A DNA stretch of 64,000 nt from Pyxidicoccus parkwaysis (GTDB lineage: Bacteria; Myxococcota; Myxococcia; Myxococcales; Myxococcaceae): positions 7,430,001 through 7,494,000 of the forward strand of contig NZ_CP071090.1 of the NCBI RefSeq assembly GCF_017301735.1, read 5' to 3'. Positions 18,601-26,966 of this stretch are shown in pieces (the stretch's first letter is position 1; every line of letters begins with the position of its first letter). The position numbers were made by a program, and so were the translations under genes. The notes beneath the pieces are model-generated. The model was not told the DNA's origin. It was given only the letters and a program-made list of their open reading frames with translations, and did no database searches.

Positions 18601-21318
18601 CCCATGTCCACCGTCGCCCCCATCCTGGCGAAGGTCCTCCCTGCCTTCCTGGACGTGGGGGAGTTCGTGTTCGCCGCGTACCATGGCTTCTGGTCCATCT
18701 GGCTGACCGTGGAGCGGGGCGACACGCTCGATGACGTCCTCCAGGAGTCCCGCGGCTACGCGGCGTTCGCGCGCGAGTCCCACAACGACGTCATGAGGGT
18801 GACCATCGCCGTGCAGCAGCAGTTCGTGGCGAGCCTGAAGGGACGGACGCGGGAGCTGGCGAGCTTCGACGACGAGCAGTTCAGCGAAGCCGAATGCCAG
18901 GCGATGCTGGGCCAGGCGAACTTCGGCACCGGGCTCGCCGCCCTCCAGATTGCGAAGCAGGTCTCCGCCTTCATCTTCGGGCAATACGACGAAGCGCTGG
19001 CGTGCGCGGAGCGGGTGGCGCCAATCCTCGGGTCGGTGATGGCCACGACGATTGAAGCCACCCACCACTTCTATCTGGCGCTCACCCTGGCCGCGCTCCA
19101 TTCACGGGTCTCCGAGGAGCAGCAGCGTGAATTCACACGGGTGCTCACGGAGGAAGCACGGCGGCACGAGCTGTGGGCGCGGCACTGTCCCGAGAACTAC
19201 CGGAACCGGTTTGCCCTGGTGTCCGCCGAAGTCGCCCGCATCGAAGGGCGGGAGCTCGATGCCGAGCGGCTCTACGACGAGGCCATCCGCTCCGCGCGGG
19301 ACAACGGCTTCGTGCAGAACGTGGCCCTCGCGTATGAGCTCGCGTCGAGGTTCTACCGGGGGCGCGGCCTGCCGCTCGTCGGCGATGCGTACCTCCGCGA
19401 GGCCCGCTCCTGCTACTCGCGGTGGGGCGCCGATGGAAAGGTGCGGCAGCTCGACCAGCACCATCCCGAGGTTCCTGAGTCGAAGACGCTCGCCCCCGGT
19501 GCCACGTTCGCCGCCCGGGCCGAGCAGCTCGACCTGCTCTCGGTGGTCAAGGCGTCGCAGACCATCTCCGGGGAGCTGGTCCTCGACAAGCTCGTGCAGA
19601 CGCTGCTCCAGGTCGTGCTCGAGCAGTGCGGCGCGCGGAAGGGTGCGCTCCTCATTGCCCGGGGCGGCGAGCTGACGCTCGAAGCGGAAGCCGCCTTCGA
19701 CGAGCAGGGCGTGACGACGAAGCTGCTGCCGTCGGTGCCGGCGGCCTCGTCCTCGCGCGTCCCGATGTCGCTCATCCAGTACGTGCGGCGGACCCGGGAG
19801 CCCGTCATCCTGAACGACGCCGTGCGGGCGCGCCATGCGTCGGACCCGTACCTTGCCCACGAGAGGCCGAGGTCGGTGTTGTGCCTCCCCGTCCTCCGGC
19901 AGGCGGAAATCGTCGCCATCCTGTACCTGGAGAACAACCTCGTCTCCGACGCGTTCACACCGGAGCGGCTGGCAACGCTGGAGCTGCTCGCCACCCAGGC
20001 GGCCATCTCGTTGGAGAATGCGCTGCTCCTGGCCAAGGAGCAGGCGGCACGCACGGCGGCGGAGGAAGCCGAGCGCCGCGCGGCGTTTCTCGCGGAGGCG
20101 GGGCACCTCCTGTCCGAATCACTCGACTCCGGGGAAGTCCTCGCGCGCTTCAGCCGGCTCTGCGTGCGCTCCTTCGCGGACTGGTGTCTGCTCGACGTGC
20201 ACGAGGCGGGCGGAGAGGTCCAGCGGGTGGCGGCGGCACATTCCGACGCCCAGCACTGGAGTCCTCCTGGCTGGGACGCTCCCCCACCCGCCCTGGGCTT
20301 CGCGCGAGCCGTGGCGCCGGCCCTCCTCCCGGAAGTCTCGGAGGCATCCCTGAGAAGGTCGGCCCTGGATGAGCCCCTGCGCTCGCTCCTCCAGACGCTG
20401 GGCGCACGCACGGCGATGGTCGTCCCGCTCATGGCGCGAGGACAGAACCTCGGGGTGCTCACGCTCGCCTCGGCGAAGCCCGGCCGCACCTATGGGCGTG
20501 AGGACCTGGAGCTCGCGAGGGAACTGGCCCAGCGCGCGGCGATTGCCATCGACAACACGCGGCTGCACCGCCGCACCCTCGAGGCCCTGCGCCTTCGCGA
20601 GGAGTTCCTCTCGGTCGCCTCCCACGAGCTCAACACCCCGATGACCTCGCTCTCGCTCTCGTTGCAGAGCGTGGTGCGAGCGACCCGGAAGGGGCGGCCT
20701 CTCGAGCCAGACCTCCTGGACAGGACGGTGGACAATGCCTGGCGGCAGGGACAGCGACTCAACCGGCTCATCGGCGAGCTCCTGGACGTGTCGCGAATCG
20801 AGTCCGGGAGCCTTGCCCTGGAGCTTTCCGAGGTGGACCTCACATCCCTCGCGCAAGAGGTGGTTCAGCGGCTCGCCTCGGAGCCGACGCAGCCCTCATC
20901 CACCATCACGATTCGAGGTGCGTCCCCGGTCATGGGCCGGTGGGACCGCGCGCGCATCGACCAGGTGCTGACGAACCTGCTCTCGAATGCCCTGAAGTTC
21001 GGCGGTGGGAAGCCCATCGTCATCGACATCGCCCAGGACGATGGGACGGCGCGCCTCACCGTGACGGACCGGGGCATCGGCATCGACGCGGCCCGGCAGG
21101 CGTGGATTTTCGAGCGCTTCGAGCGCGCGGTCTCGGTGCGCCACTACGGCGGTCTCGGCTTGGGGCTGTACCTCTGCCGGAGAATCGTCGAGGCCCACGG
21201 CGGCTCCATCCGGGTGGCGAGCCGTCCGGCGCACGGTGCCACCTTCACGGTCGAGCTTCCCCGGGGAACAGTGCGTGCCCGGCCACGCTCTCCCCCCGCG
21301 CCTGGCCAGAGCGAATGA
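15664..21318 (+). CDS. Hybrid Ser/Thr kinase - AAA ATPase - GAF - histidine kinase
   Basis: The 1884-residue cytoplasmic signalling protein has modules in this order. Ser/Thr kinase, about 1-270, with HKDLKPQN (catalytic Asp121) and DLG in place of DFG. AAA/PknK-like ATPase with Walker A GYAGIGKSS (Lys328) and Walker B LFLDDLQWAD (Asp452-453). A long helical TPR-like region, about 680-1280. Two GAF domains, about 1300-1455 and 1480-1640. A HisKA phosphoacceptor ASHELNTP (His1654). An HATPase with NLLSNALKF, DRGIGID and GGLGLGLYLC. This is the trifunctional architecture widespread in myxobacteria. It should integrate an unknown ligand sensed by GAF with both Ser/Thr and His phosphorylation. 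No response regulator is adjacent. A copy of its last 86 bp recurs at 22765-22855. Confidence 0.92.
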   Translation: MYTVTETLHESSRTVLYRGLRDSDSRPVVLKVLAPGHRPQDLERLRHEYQLLSTLHLPSAVPPVALDTFRGLPALVMEDFGGASLDSQLGTPMETGRFLSLALRITEAVADLHQRNVIHKDLKPQNILVHPGSGEVKLVDLGIASRLPCELGPLGSARLIEGSLPYMSPEQTGRMNRALDERSDLYSLGITFYEMLTGRLPFEAKDPLEWVHCHVARAPLPPADVLASVPEALSAIVMKLLAKQTEERFQSATGLRRDLETCLAQWRESGRIAPFPPGEHDGSERFQLPRKLYGRNEEQAALLAAFERVVDTGTPELVQVSGYAGIGKSSLVHELHKPIVAARGLFVSGKVDPYQRDIPYAMVVQAVRELVLDVLAGSEERIAEWKQRLQAALGTHGQLIVEVLPPLEHIIGRQPQVPELPPTEAHNRFCTVFRHFIGAFAQRQHPLTLFLDDLQWADSGSLALLEDLLTHPEMRHLFVVGAYRANEVSASHPLTLMLERLRKAGARISSIVLRPLQERHLAAFIGDALHCLPEEAGPLARLVEEKTAGNPFFAIQFLTALHDEHLIAFDASSRAWHWDIEKIRAKGFTDNVAELMAGKLQRLPTATQEALKLAASAGHSVELELPAALLGRDEEETRVTLWEAVRAGLLVCVGRRYTFVHDRVQEAAYALIPEESRAAVHLRIGRFLRSRFGEATADERLFDLVTQLNRGAALIVDARERALLCQLDFQAGRRAKACMAYASAVGYLTQATRLLPPDAWSTHYEETLELHLELAESEVLVGHFERAEALFNQVLEAARTHIDRVKVWTLRMRMYQVIGRPGDGVTLMLEGLQFFGMSFPEDDSALGEAMEAEQREVARNLRGRRIAELVDAPVAADANVRAILRMLVTAMPCAYIGRPRVFPLIVLRALNLSLRHGNTEDSCFTYSAYGTLLVSVFGDIPSAFEFSEMSIRLNEKFGDIRQRGIILYLHAHFIHCWRKPMSTVAPILAKVLPAFLDVGEFVFAAYHGFWSIWLTVERGDTLDDVLQESRGYAAFARESHNDVMRVTIAVQQQFVASLKGRTRELASFDDEQFSEAECQAMLGQANFGTGLAALQIAKQVSAFIFGQYDEALACAERVAPILGSVMATTIEATHHFYLALTLAALHSRVSEEQQREFTRVLTEEARRHELWARHCPENYRNRFALVSAEVARIEGRELDAERLYDEAIRSARDNGFVQNVALAYELASRFYRGRGLPLVGDAYLREARSCYSRWGADGKVRQLDQHHPEVPESKTLAPGATFAARAEQLDLLSVVKASQTISGELVLDKLVQTLLQVVLEQCGARKGALLIARGGELTLEAEAAFDEQGVTTKLLPSVPAASSSRVPMSLIQYVRRTREPVILNDAVRARHASDPYLAHERPRSVLCLPVLRQAEIVAILYLENNLVSDAFTPERLATLELLATQAAISLENALLLAKEQAARTAAEEAERRAAFLAEAGHLLSESLDSGEVLARFSRLCVRSFADWCLLDVHEAGGEVQRVAAAHSDAQHWSPPGWDAPPPALGFARAVAPALLPEVSEASLRRSALDEPLRSLLQTLGARTAMVVPLMARGQNLGVLTLASAKPGRTYGREDLELARELAQRAAIAIDNTRLHRRTLEALRLREEFLSVASHELNTPMTSLSLSLQSVVRATRKGRPLEPDLLDRTVDNAWRQGQRLNRLIGELLDVSRIESGSLALELSEVDLTSLAQEVVQRLASEPTQPSSTITIRGASPVMGRWDRARIDQVLTNLLSNALKFGGGKPIVIDIAQDDGTARLTVTDRGIGIDAARQAWIFERFERAVSVRHYGGLGLGLYLCRRIVEAHGGSIRVASRPAHGATFTVELPRGTVRARPRSPPAPGQSE

Positions 21319-21394
21319 CAGGCCCGGAGGGCGCATGACTCGCCCTTTCCCCGCGCCCAACCGGCGCCAATGACAAGCTCCGGAGGGCGCATGA
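21314..21394. repeat. Imperfect direct repeat after the kinase gene
   Basis: AATGACA followed by CCGGAGGGCGCATGA occurs at 21314-21338, covering the kinase stop codon, and again at 21369-21394, about 55 bp later. It suggests a small local duplication at the 3' end of the kinase gene. Confidence 0.5.
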
Positions 21395-21416
21395 GAGGGA
21401 TTGAGGCACCGAGCTG

Positions 21417-22391
21417 TCAGTGAATCCGCATCGCGAACTTGCCCAGGTGGTGCTTGAGCACCTCCTGCTGCGCCCTGGCGGCCTCCTCCATCGCGTAGAG
21501 GCGGCCAATCTCCAGGTGGAAGGGCCCCGCTTCAATCAGCGCGTTGAGCTTCTCGAGAGTCCCCCTGTCGGGGTCGCCGTTGTAGGCGATGACCTGGATG
21601 CCCTCGGGGCCCCGTGGAGCCGGCTCCACGCCGTTCGGGTAGGCGATGCGGCCGCCTTTGCGGACGTGCTTCAGCGCGGCATCGCAGGTGTCCCCGCTCG
21701 CCAGCACCAGCGCCGCGTCGAGCCCATTGGGTGCGAAGTCGCGGCAGGCCTTCTCCACGTCGCCCCGGTGGCCCTCTACGACGGCGTCCGCGCCGAGACG
21801 GCGGGCCAGCTCCAGGCCGTCATCGCCCGAGGCGACCGCGAGCACCTTCGCTCCCATCCGCTTCGCGAGCTGCAGCGCGATGTGCCCCACCCCGCCGCTG
21901 GCGCCGAAGAGGAGGAGGCGCTGCCCTGGCTGGAGCGCGAGGTGGTCCGCGAGCCCCTGGAGCGCGGTGATGCCGTCCGCCGCGAGCGCCGCCGCCTGCT
22001 CCACCTTCAGTCCCCTGGGAATCCGCGCCGCGTGCTTCGCCTTCGCCACGGCGAACTCCGCGTAGAAGCCTCCCTTGGCGTTCCCGAATGAGTAGGCGTA
22101 GACGCGGTCTCCCTCCTTGTAGCCCTTCACGCTCCTGCCCACCGCGACGACCTCACCGGCGCCGTCGGCACCGGGCACGTAGGGAAAGCGAGGGCCTCCT
22201 TCAATCATCCCCGCCATCTCTCCTTCACGCTCCCAGGAGTCCCAGACGCCCACGCCGGCCGCCTCGACGCGGATGAGGACCTCGTCGTCACCGCACTGGG
22301 GAACGGGCAGCGTCTTGATGCCGAGGACCTCCGGGCCGCCGAAGCGGTCCAGCGCCGCGGCCTTCATCTTGTCGGGAATCGACGTGGCCAT
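21417..22391 (-). CDS. Zinc-independent quinone oxidoreductase / MDR alcohol dehydrogenase family
   Basis: Two ATGs lie close together; the second (MATSIPDK) sits seven bases from AAGGAG and is preferred (324 residues). The N-terminal GroES-like domain has PYVPGADGAGEVVAVG, and the Rossmann domain has the NADPH-binding motif LLFGASGGVGHIALQLAKRMGAKV (about 155-178). The structural and catalytic zinc cysteines of classical alcohol dehydrogenases are absent, placing it with NADPH:quinone reductases of the MDR superfamily. Likely a soluble one- or two-electron reductase of quinones or enones. It is convergent with the hybrid kinase, 98 bp apart, and probably independent of it. Confidence 0.88.
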   Translation of the reverse strand: MATSIPDKMKAAALDRFGGPEVLGIKTLPVPQCGDDEVLIRVEAAGVGVWDSWEREGEMAGMIEGGPRFPYVPGADGAGEVVAVGRSVKGYKEGDRVYAYSFGNAKGGFYAEFAVAKAKHAARIPRGLKVEQAAALAADGITALQGLADHLALQPGQRLLLFGASGGVGHIALQLAKRMGAKVLAVASGDDGLELARRLGADAVVEGHRGDVEKACRDFAPNGLDAALVLASGDTCDAALKHVRKGGRIAYPNGVEPAPRGPEGIQVIAYNGDPDRGTLEKLNALIEAGPFHLEIGRLYAMEEAARAQQEVLKHHLGKFAMRIH

Positions 22392-22609
22392 GCTCATGCT
22401 CCTTGTTCAGAGGACTCCGTCCTCCGAGAGGGTGCGCACGCTCCCGGGCGAAGTCAGTTCGAGCCCGGGGGCATCCAGCCAGGGGACGTTCCGCCCGCCT
22501 GGTCCGCTTCTTCGCGCCGGACATCCTCGACGCCACCAGGACAGGGGCCTGTTATCCTGCAAGGGCCTCATCCAGGCGCGACTCGACTCCCAGGCCGGTA
22601 CCCCACGCG

Positions 22610-22855
22610 ATGCCTTCTCGTGCTTGTCCCTTCTGTCACCGGACGATGCAGGTGCTCTTCCACGGACGCATCGAGCTCGACCGCTGCCTCGACTGCGAGG
22701 CGACGTGGCTCGACCGGGACGAGCTCGCGCCCCTCGCCGGCGCGAGCGGCGCTCCCGTCATGCTCGGAGAATCGTCGAGGCCCGGCCCACGGTGGCTCCA
22801 TCCGGGTTGAGAGCCGTCCGGCGCAAGGCGCCACCTTCACGGTCGAGCTTCCCCG
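22610..22855 (+). pseudogene. Chimeric remnant: zinc-ribbon gene 5' part joined to kinase 3' tail
   Basis: Bases 22610-22764 encode MPSRACPFCHRTMQV and CLDCEATWLDRDELAPLAG, nearly identical to the start of the intact zinc-ribbon gene at 23513. At 22765 the sequence switches to a copy of the hybrid kinase 3' end (21178-21263): about five mismatches over 86 bp plus a 5-bp insertion (GGCCC), which shifts the frame. The zinc-ribbon frame stops at 22810 after 66 codons. In another frame the kinase tail AHGGSIRV, SRPAQGATFTVELPR is still readable. This looks like a recombination scar and not a working gene. Confidence 0.7.
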
Positions 22856-23055
22856 CATGCAGCCGCCAGAGGTCTCTGACAGGCGGCGCGCTTCGACGCA
22901 GTCGCGTGCTCCGGGCGATTTCGAGCGCTGATTCCGCGCATCGGAGGGATTGGGGTACTTTCACGGGCAGCGGCGCTCGATTCAATGAGCTGCCGGACGC
23001 ATGTGGAAGACGTTTGCGATGTCCCACTGTCCCACTCAGAAGAGAAGGAGCTGCC

Positions 23056-23469
23056 GTGAAGACCCAAACGATTCTGGCTGCTGTCGCGTTGGTATCCGTG
23101 CTCGCGGCGAGCGATGCGAGCGCGGACCCCTACGAGTGCTCACTCAGCGTCAGCCCCTCGTATGTCCTGCGTGGCCAGTCCTTCAGCTACGACATCAACA
23201 TTCCCTTCTTCCCGAATCCTGGCCCGTGGCCGCCGGAGTATCAGGGGGTCTACCAGCGGTTCACCGTCGTGTTCTACGGCCCGGACCTGCCTCCGAGCGG
23301 TGAGACCTATCCCGGCACCTCCGGCTACTGGGGTTCGTCGTTGACCGGGTACCAGAACCCACCGTCAGGAGGATTCAGCGGAACCTACCTCCGGTACGCC
23401 ACGTTCTATTACTACCCGACCGGTGTCGCGTACTGCACGACCAACACGGTCGCGGTCACCCTGCAATGA
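23056..23469 (+). CDS. Small secreted protein
   Basis: A GTG start with AAGGAG five bases upstream gives 137 residues. It begins with a Sec signal peptide (KTQTILAAVALVSVLAASDASA, cut before DPYECS). The mature protein is rich in Tyr, Pro and Gly (GPWPPEYQGVYQRF, TFYYYPTGVAYC), has two cysteines and is probably a small beta-sandwich. No family is recognised. It lies between the chimeric remnant and the intact zinc-ribbon gene, inside the duplicated segment, and has its own likely promoter upstream. Confidence 0.68.
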   Translation: MKTQTILAAVALVSVLAASDASADPYECSLSVSPSYVLRGQSFSYDINIPFFPNPGPWPPEYQGVYQRFTVVFYGPDLPPSGETYPGTSGYWGSSLTGYQNPPSGGFSGTYLRYATFYYYPTGVAYCTTNTVAVTLQ

Positions 23470-23494
23470 GGAGTTGAATCCCCCTTCTTTCACG

Positions 23495-24061
23495 ATGCCG
23501 GTGCCACAAACGATGCCTCCTCGTGCTTGTCCCTTCTGTCACCGGGCGATGCAGGTGCTCCTCCACGGACGCATCGAGCTCGACCGCTGCCTCGACTGCG
23601 AGGCGACATGGTTCGACCGGGACGAGCTCGCGCCCCTGGCCGGTGCGAGCGGCGCTCCCGCCCTGACCCGGGACCAACCCGTCGGACGCTGTCCGGGCTG
23701 TGGGGGACTGCTGTGGTCGGCGCGGGTGGAGGGCTGCGAGCTGCTCGCCTGCATCACCTGCGCGGGGTGCATCGTCAGCGACAACCAGCTCCGGCGCGTC
23801 CGCGAGGGGCGGCGTCTCCAGCCAGGCACCCCACGGCTGCAGTTCGTCTGCGTGGGCTGCAAGGACCGCTACGCCTTCGAGAAGGCCGAGCGCGTCACCA
23901 CGGGACTCGCCTGCGCGCACTGCGCCGCCGACCTGCCCCGCTGGGCGCCACCCGCTCCCCGGGTGGAGCCGCACGCCGAGGGGGCCCCACCCGCCAGCTC
24001 TTCGGGTGGGGTCTTCACCTCGGTGGTGGACATCCTGCTGGACCTGCTCACGTTCCCGTGA
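23495..24061 (+). CDS. Zinc-ribbon (TFIIB-type) protein
   Basis: The start is uncertain: ATGs at 23495 and 23513 are both in frame and neither has a good ribosome site (188 or 182 residues). It begins with CPFCHRAM and CLDCEATWFDRDEL, the CxxC-18-CxxC pattern of zf-TFIIB (DUF2318-like) zinc ribbons. Further pairs follow (CPGCGG, CITCAGC, CVGCKD, CAHC), so four or more zinc sites are likely. The C-terminus ends in a hydrophobic helix (VVDILLDLLTF). Proteins of this type are widespread in myxobacteria with no established function. The gene converges with the encapsulin gene, 10 bp between stops. Confidence 0.78.
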   Translation: MPVPQTMPPRACPFCHRAMQVLLHGRIELDRCLDCEATWFDRDELAPLAGASGAPALTRDQPVGRCPGCGGLLWSARVEGCELLACITCAGCIVSDNQLRRVREGRRLQPGTPRLQFVCVGCKDRYAFEKAERVTTGLACAHCAADLPRWAPPAPRVEPHAEGAPPASSSGGVFTSVVDILLDLLTFP

Positions 24062-24071
24062 GGCGAAGGTC

Positions 24072-25472
24072 TCAGCCGCCGAGCGCCACGTTCTCCAGCA
24101 CGCCCAGCGCGTCGGGGACGAGCAGGGCGGCGGAGTAGTAGGTGCTCACCAGGTACTGGGTGATGGCCTGGTCGGTGACGGCCATGCGTTTCACCGTGAT
24201 GCTCGGCTCCACCTCTTCGGGGAGGCCGGCGTTGTGCAGGCCGACGACGCCCTGTTCGTCCTCCCCGATGCGCATGGCGAGGATGGAGGTGGTGTTCTCC
24301 CGGCTGATGGGGAGCTTGTCACACGGGAGGATGGGCACCCCGCGCCACGCCTGCATCTTGTGCCCCTGCACGTCCACCACCGTCGGGTAGAGGCCGCGCT
24401 TGTTGCACTCCCGGCCAAACGCCGCGATGGCGCGCGGGTGGGCCACGAAGTAGCGCGTCTTGCGGCGGCGCGACACCAGCTCGTCCATGTCGTCCGGCGT
24501 CGGCGGGCCGGAGCGGGTGTTGATGCGCTGCTTGAGGTCGGCGTTGTGCAGGAGGCCGAACTCCGGGTTGTTGATGATCTCGTGCTCCTTGCGCTCCTTC
24601 AGCGCCTCGAGGGTCAGCCGCAACTGCTCCTGCGTCTGGTTCATCGGGTCGTTGAAGATGTCGGAGACGCGGGTGTGCACGCGAAGGATGGTCTGCGCCA
24701 CGCTCAGCTCGTACTCGCGCGGCTTCAGCTCGTAGTCCACGAAGCCGCCGGGGATGATGGGCTCGCCGTGGTGGCCCGCCGTCAGCGGGATGGCCGCCTG
24801 GCCCGTCTTGTCCTGGGGCTTCTTCAGGTTGGCCCGGTAGCGCTCCACGTGCGCCTTCAACGCCGGGGACTGGAGGATGCGGGCCTCGAACGCCGCCTGC
24901 GGCAGCGCCATCACCGTGCAGGCCGTGACGGCCTTGACGGTGAAGGGCCACACGTCGTTCGACTCCACCACCGCCTGGTCACCGAAGTGGTCGCCGTCCG
25001 CCAGCGTGTCCAGCACGACGGGGTCGCCGTACTTGCCCGCGGTCAGCTTCTGCGCCTTGCCGTGCGCGAGGAGGAACACGTGCTCGGCGGACTGCCCCGC
25101 CTCCACGATGGTGTCCCCCGCCTTGTATTGCTGCTGGGTGAAGAGGCTGGCCAGGGTGCGGATGAGCAGGTCATCCACGTCCTCGAAGCCGCGCAGCAGC
25201 GGCAGCTTGAGCAGCTCCTGGGGAATGATTTCCACCTTGACGCCGATGTTGCTGAAGTTCAGGCGGTCATCACCCGCCAGGTACGTCAGCCGGCGGTTGA
25301 CGCGGTACGTGCCGCCCGACACCTGCACCCAGGGCAGCACGCGCAGCAGCCACCGGGGCGAGATGCCCTGCATCATCGGCTGCGTCTTGGTGGTCGTCGC
25401 GAGCTGGCGGGCGCCGGCCGTGCTCAGGCTGGAGCCCTCGTGCGCGACCTTCTCATTGTCTGGAGTCGTCAT
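24072..25472 (-). CDS. Family 2B encapsulin shell protein, second copy
   Basis: The 466-residue protein has the family 2 (SrpI-like) encapsulin N-arm signature: TKTQPMMQGIS, PRWLLRVLPWVQV, GGTYRVNRR (residues about 29-62). It is followed by a Crp/Fnr-type cyclic-nucleotide-binding-like insert (about 85-210) and the HK97-fold remainder (VDYELKPREYEL, NDPMNQTQEQLRL, GLLHNADLKQRI, YLVSTYYSAALLVPDALGVLENV). Family 2B shells carry this insert and pair with terpene cyclases. The phosphate-binding cassette is degenerate (GDHFGDQA, no conserved Arg), so classic cAMP binding is doubtful. It is the third gene of the geosmin synthase operon, 34 bp after the first shell gene. Inference: it co-assembles with that paralogue or forms a separate shell around the synthase. 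Confidence 0.93.
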   Translation of the reverse strand: MTTPDNEKVAHEGSSLSTAGARQLATTTKTQPMMQGISPRWLLRVLPWVQVSGGTYRVNRRLTYLAGDDRLNFSNIGVKVEIIPQELLKLPLLRGFEDVDDLLIRTLASLFTQQQYKAGDTIVEAGQSAEHVFLLAHGKAQKLTAGKYGDPVVLDTLADGDHFGDQAVVESNDVWPFTVKAVTACTVMALPQAAFEARILQSPALKAHVERYRANLKKPQDKTGQAAIPLTAGHHGEPIIPGGFVDYELKPREYELSVAQTILRVHTRVSDIFNDPMNQTQEQLRLTLEALKERKEHEIINNPEFGLLHNADLKQRINTRSGPPTPDDMDELVSRRRKTRYFVAHPRAIAAFGRECNKRGLYPTVVDVQGHKMQAWRGVPILPCDKLPISRENTTSILAMRIGEDEQGVVGLHNAGLPEEVEPSITVKRMAVTDQAITQYLVSTYYSAALLVPDALGVLENVALGG

Positions 25473-25506
25473 GGGAAGAGCCTTCCGGTTCCGTGAGGAC
25501 GCGGGA

Positions 25507-26904
25507 CTACGAGCGGCCCAGCTCCACGCTCTCCAGGATGCCCAGCGCGTCCGGCGTGAGGACGGCCGTGGAGAAGTACGTGGTGACCAGGTAGCTCATG
25601 ATGGCCTTCTCGTTGATGCCCATGAACCGGACGTTGAGGCTGGGCTCGATTTCATCCGGGATGCCCGCCTGGTGCAGACCCACCACGCCCTGGTTCTTCT
25701 CGCCCACGCGCATCAGCATGATGGAGGTGGTGCGCGACTCGCTGATGGGAATCTTGTTGCAGGTGAAGATGGGGATGCCGCGCCACGCGGGCACCATGTT
25801 CCCGTTCAGGTCGACGCTGGTGGGGTAGAGGCCCCGCTTGTTGCACTCCTGTCCGAACGCGGCGACGGCGCGCGGGTGGGCCAGGAAGAACGACGGCTCC
25901 TTCCACACCGTGGCCAAGAGCTCGTCCATGTCGTCCGGCGTCGGCGCGCCGGAGCGGGTGTGGATGCGCTGCTTGAGGTCCGCGTTGTGCAGCAGGCCGA
26001 ACTCGCGGTTGTTGACGAGCTCGTGCTCCTTGCGCTCCTTCATCGCCTCGATGGTCAACCGCAGCTGCTGCTGGGTCTGGTTCATCGGGTCGTTGAAGAG
26101 GTCCGCGACGCGCGTGTGGATTTGCAGGACGGTCTGCACGACGGACAGCTCGTACTCGCGCGGGCTCGTCTCGTAGTCCACGTAGGTGCCGGGCAGCACG
26201 GGCTCGCCATGGTGGCCGGAGGCCAGCTCGATGGCCTTCTGGCCGGTGGTGTCCTGCTTCTTCTTGGCGCGGGCCTTGAAGTCCTCGATGTGCTTCTGGA
26301 GCGACGGCACCTGCGCCACCACCTCCTCGAAGGCGGACTGCTGGAGGATGAGCGCGATGACGGGCGTCACGGCCTTGGCGGTGAACTGCCAGTAGTCCTG
26401 CGACTCCAGCAGCGCCTGGTAGCTGTAGTGGTCGCCGTCCGCCAGCGTGTCCAGCACCAGCTGCTCACCGTACTTGCCGGTGCCGATGCGGTTCACCTTG
26501 CCGTGGGCGATGAGGACGATGGAGTCCGCCTCCTTGCCGGCCTCGGTGATGATGTCACCGGCCTTGTACTCCTTCTGCACGAAGCGGTGGGCCAGCGCAG
26601 TCAACGCCTCCACGTCCTCGTAGCCGCGCAGCAGGGGCAGCTCGCCCAGCTCCTGCGGGATGACCTGCACCCGGGCGCCGGTGCTGGTGAAGGTGACGCG
26701 ACCGTCACCCACCGCGTACGTCAGACGGCGGTTGACGCGGTACGTGCCGCCGGACACCTGCACCCACGGCAGCAGCTTGAGCAGCCACCGCGAGGAGATG
26801 CCCTGCATCTGCGGCTCGGTCTTGGTCGTCGTCGCCAGCTGGCGCGCCGCCTGGGTTCCGAGGCTCAAGCTGTTGTCGTCATGCTTCTTCGTGTCATCGG
26901 ACAT
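25507..26904 (-). CDS. Family 2B encapsulin shell protein, first copy
   Basis: The 465-residue shell protein is collinear with the following paralogue: same N-arm (TKTEPQMQGIS, LLPWVQV, GGTYRVNRR), same CBD insert position (about 85-210), and the same conserved C-terminal blocks (NDPMNQTQQQLRL, GLLHNADLKQRIH, YLVTTYFSTAVLTPDALGILESV). The two differ at many positions, most in the CBD insert and in the E-loop-like region near residues 340-400 (TVWKEPSFFLAHP here). The CBD cassette (GDHYSYQALLES) lacks the usual Gly-Glu and Arg of cAMP-binding proteins. It starts 62 bp after the geosmin synthase gene, preceded by CAAAGGGGTGACCC. Expected to form an icosahedral protein compartment in the cytoplasm. 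Confidence 0.94.
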   Translation of the reverse strand: MSDDTKKHDDNSLSLGTQAARQLATTTKTEPQMQGISSRWLLKLLPWVQVSGGTYRVNRRLTYAVGDGRVTFTSTGARVQVIPQELGELPLLRGYEDVEALTALAHRFVQKEYKAGDIITEAGKEADSIVLIAHGKVNRIGTGKYGEQLVLDTLADGDHYSYQALLESQDYWQFTAKAVTPVIALILQQSAFEEVVAQVPSLQKHIEDFKARAKKKQDTTGQKAIELASGHHGEPVLPGTYVDYETSPREYELSVVQTVLQIHTRVADLFNDPMNQTQQQLRLTIEAMKERKEHELVNNREFGLLHNADLKQRIHTRSGAPTPDDMDELLATVWKEPSFFLAHPRAVAAFGQECNKRGLYPTSVDLNGNMVPAWRGIPIFTCNKIPISESRTTSIMLMRVGEKNQGVVGLHQAGIPDEIEPSLNVRFMGINEKAIMSYLVTTYFSTAVLTPDALGILESVELGRS

Positions 26905-26966
26905 GGGTCACCCCTTTGGAACTTTGGACTGAGGAATCAGGAAAACTCGCGCACTGCCGTTGGAGC

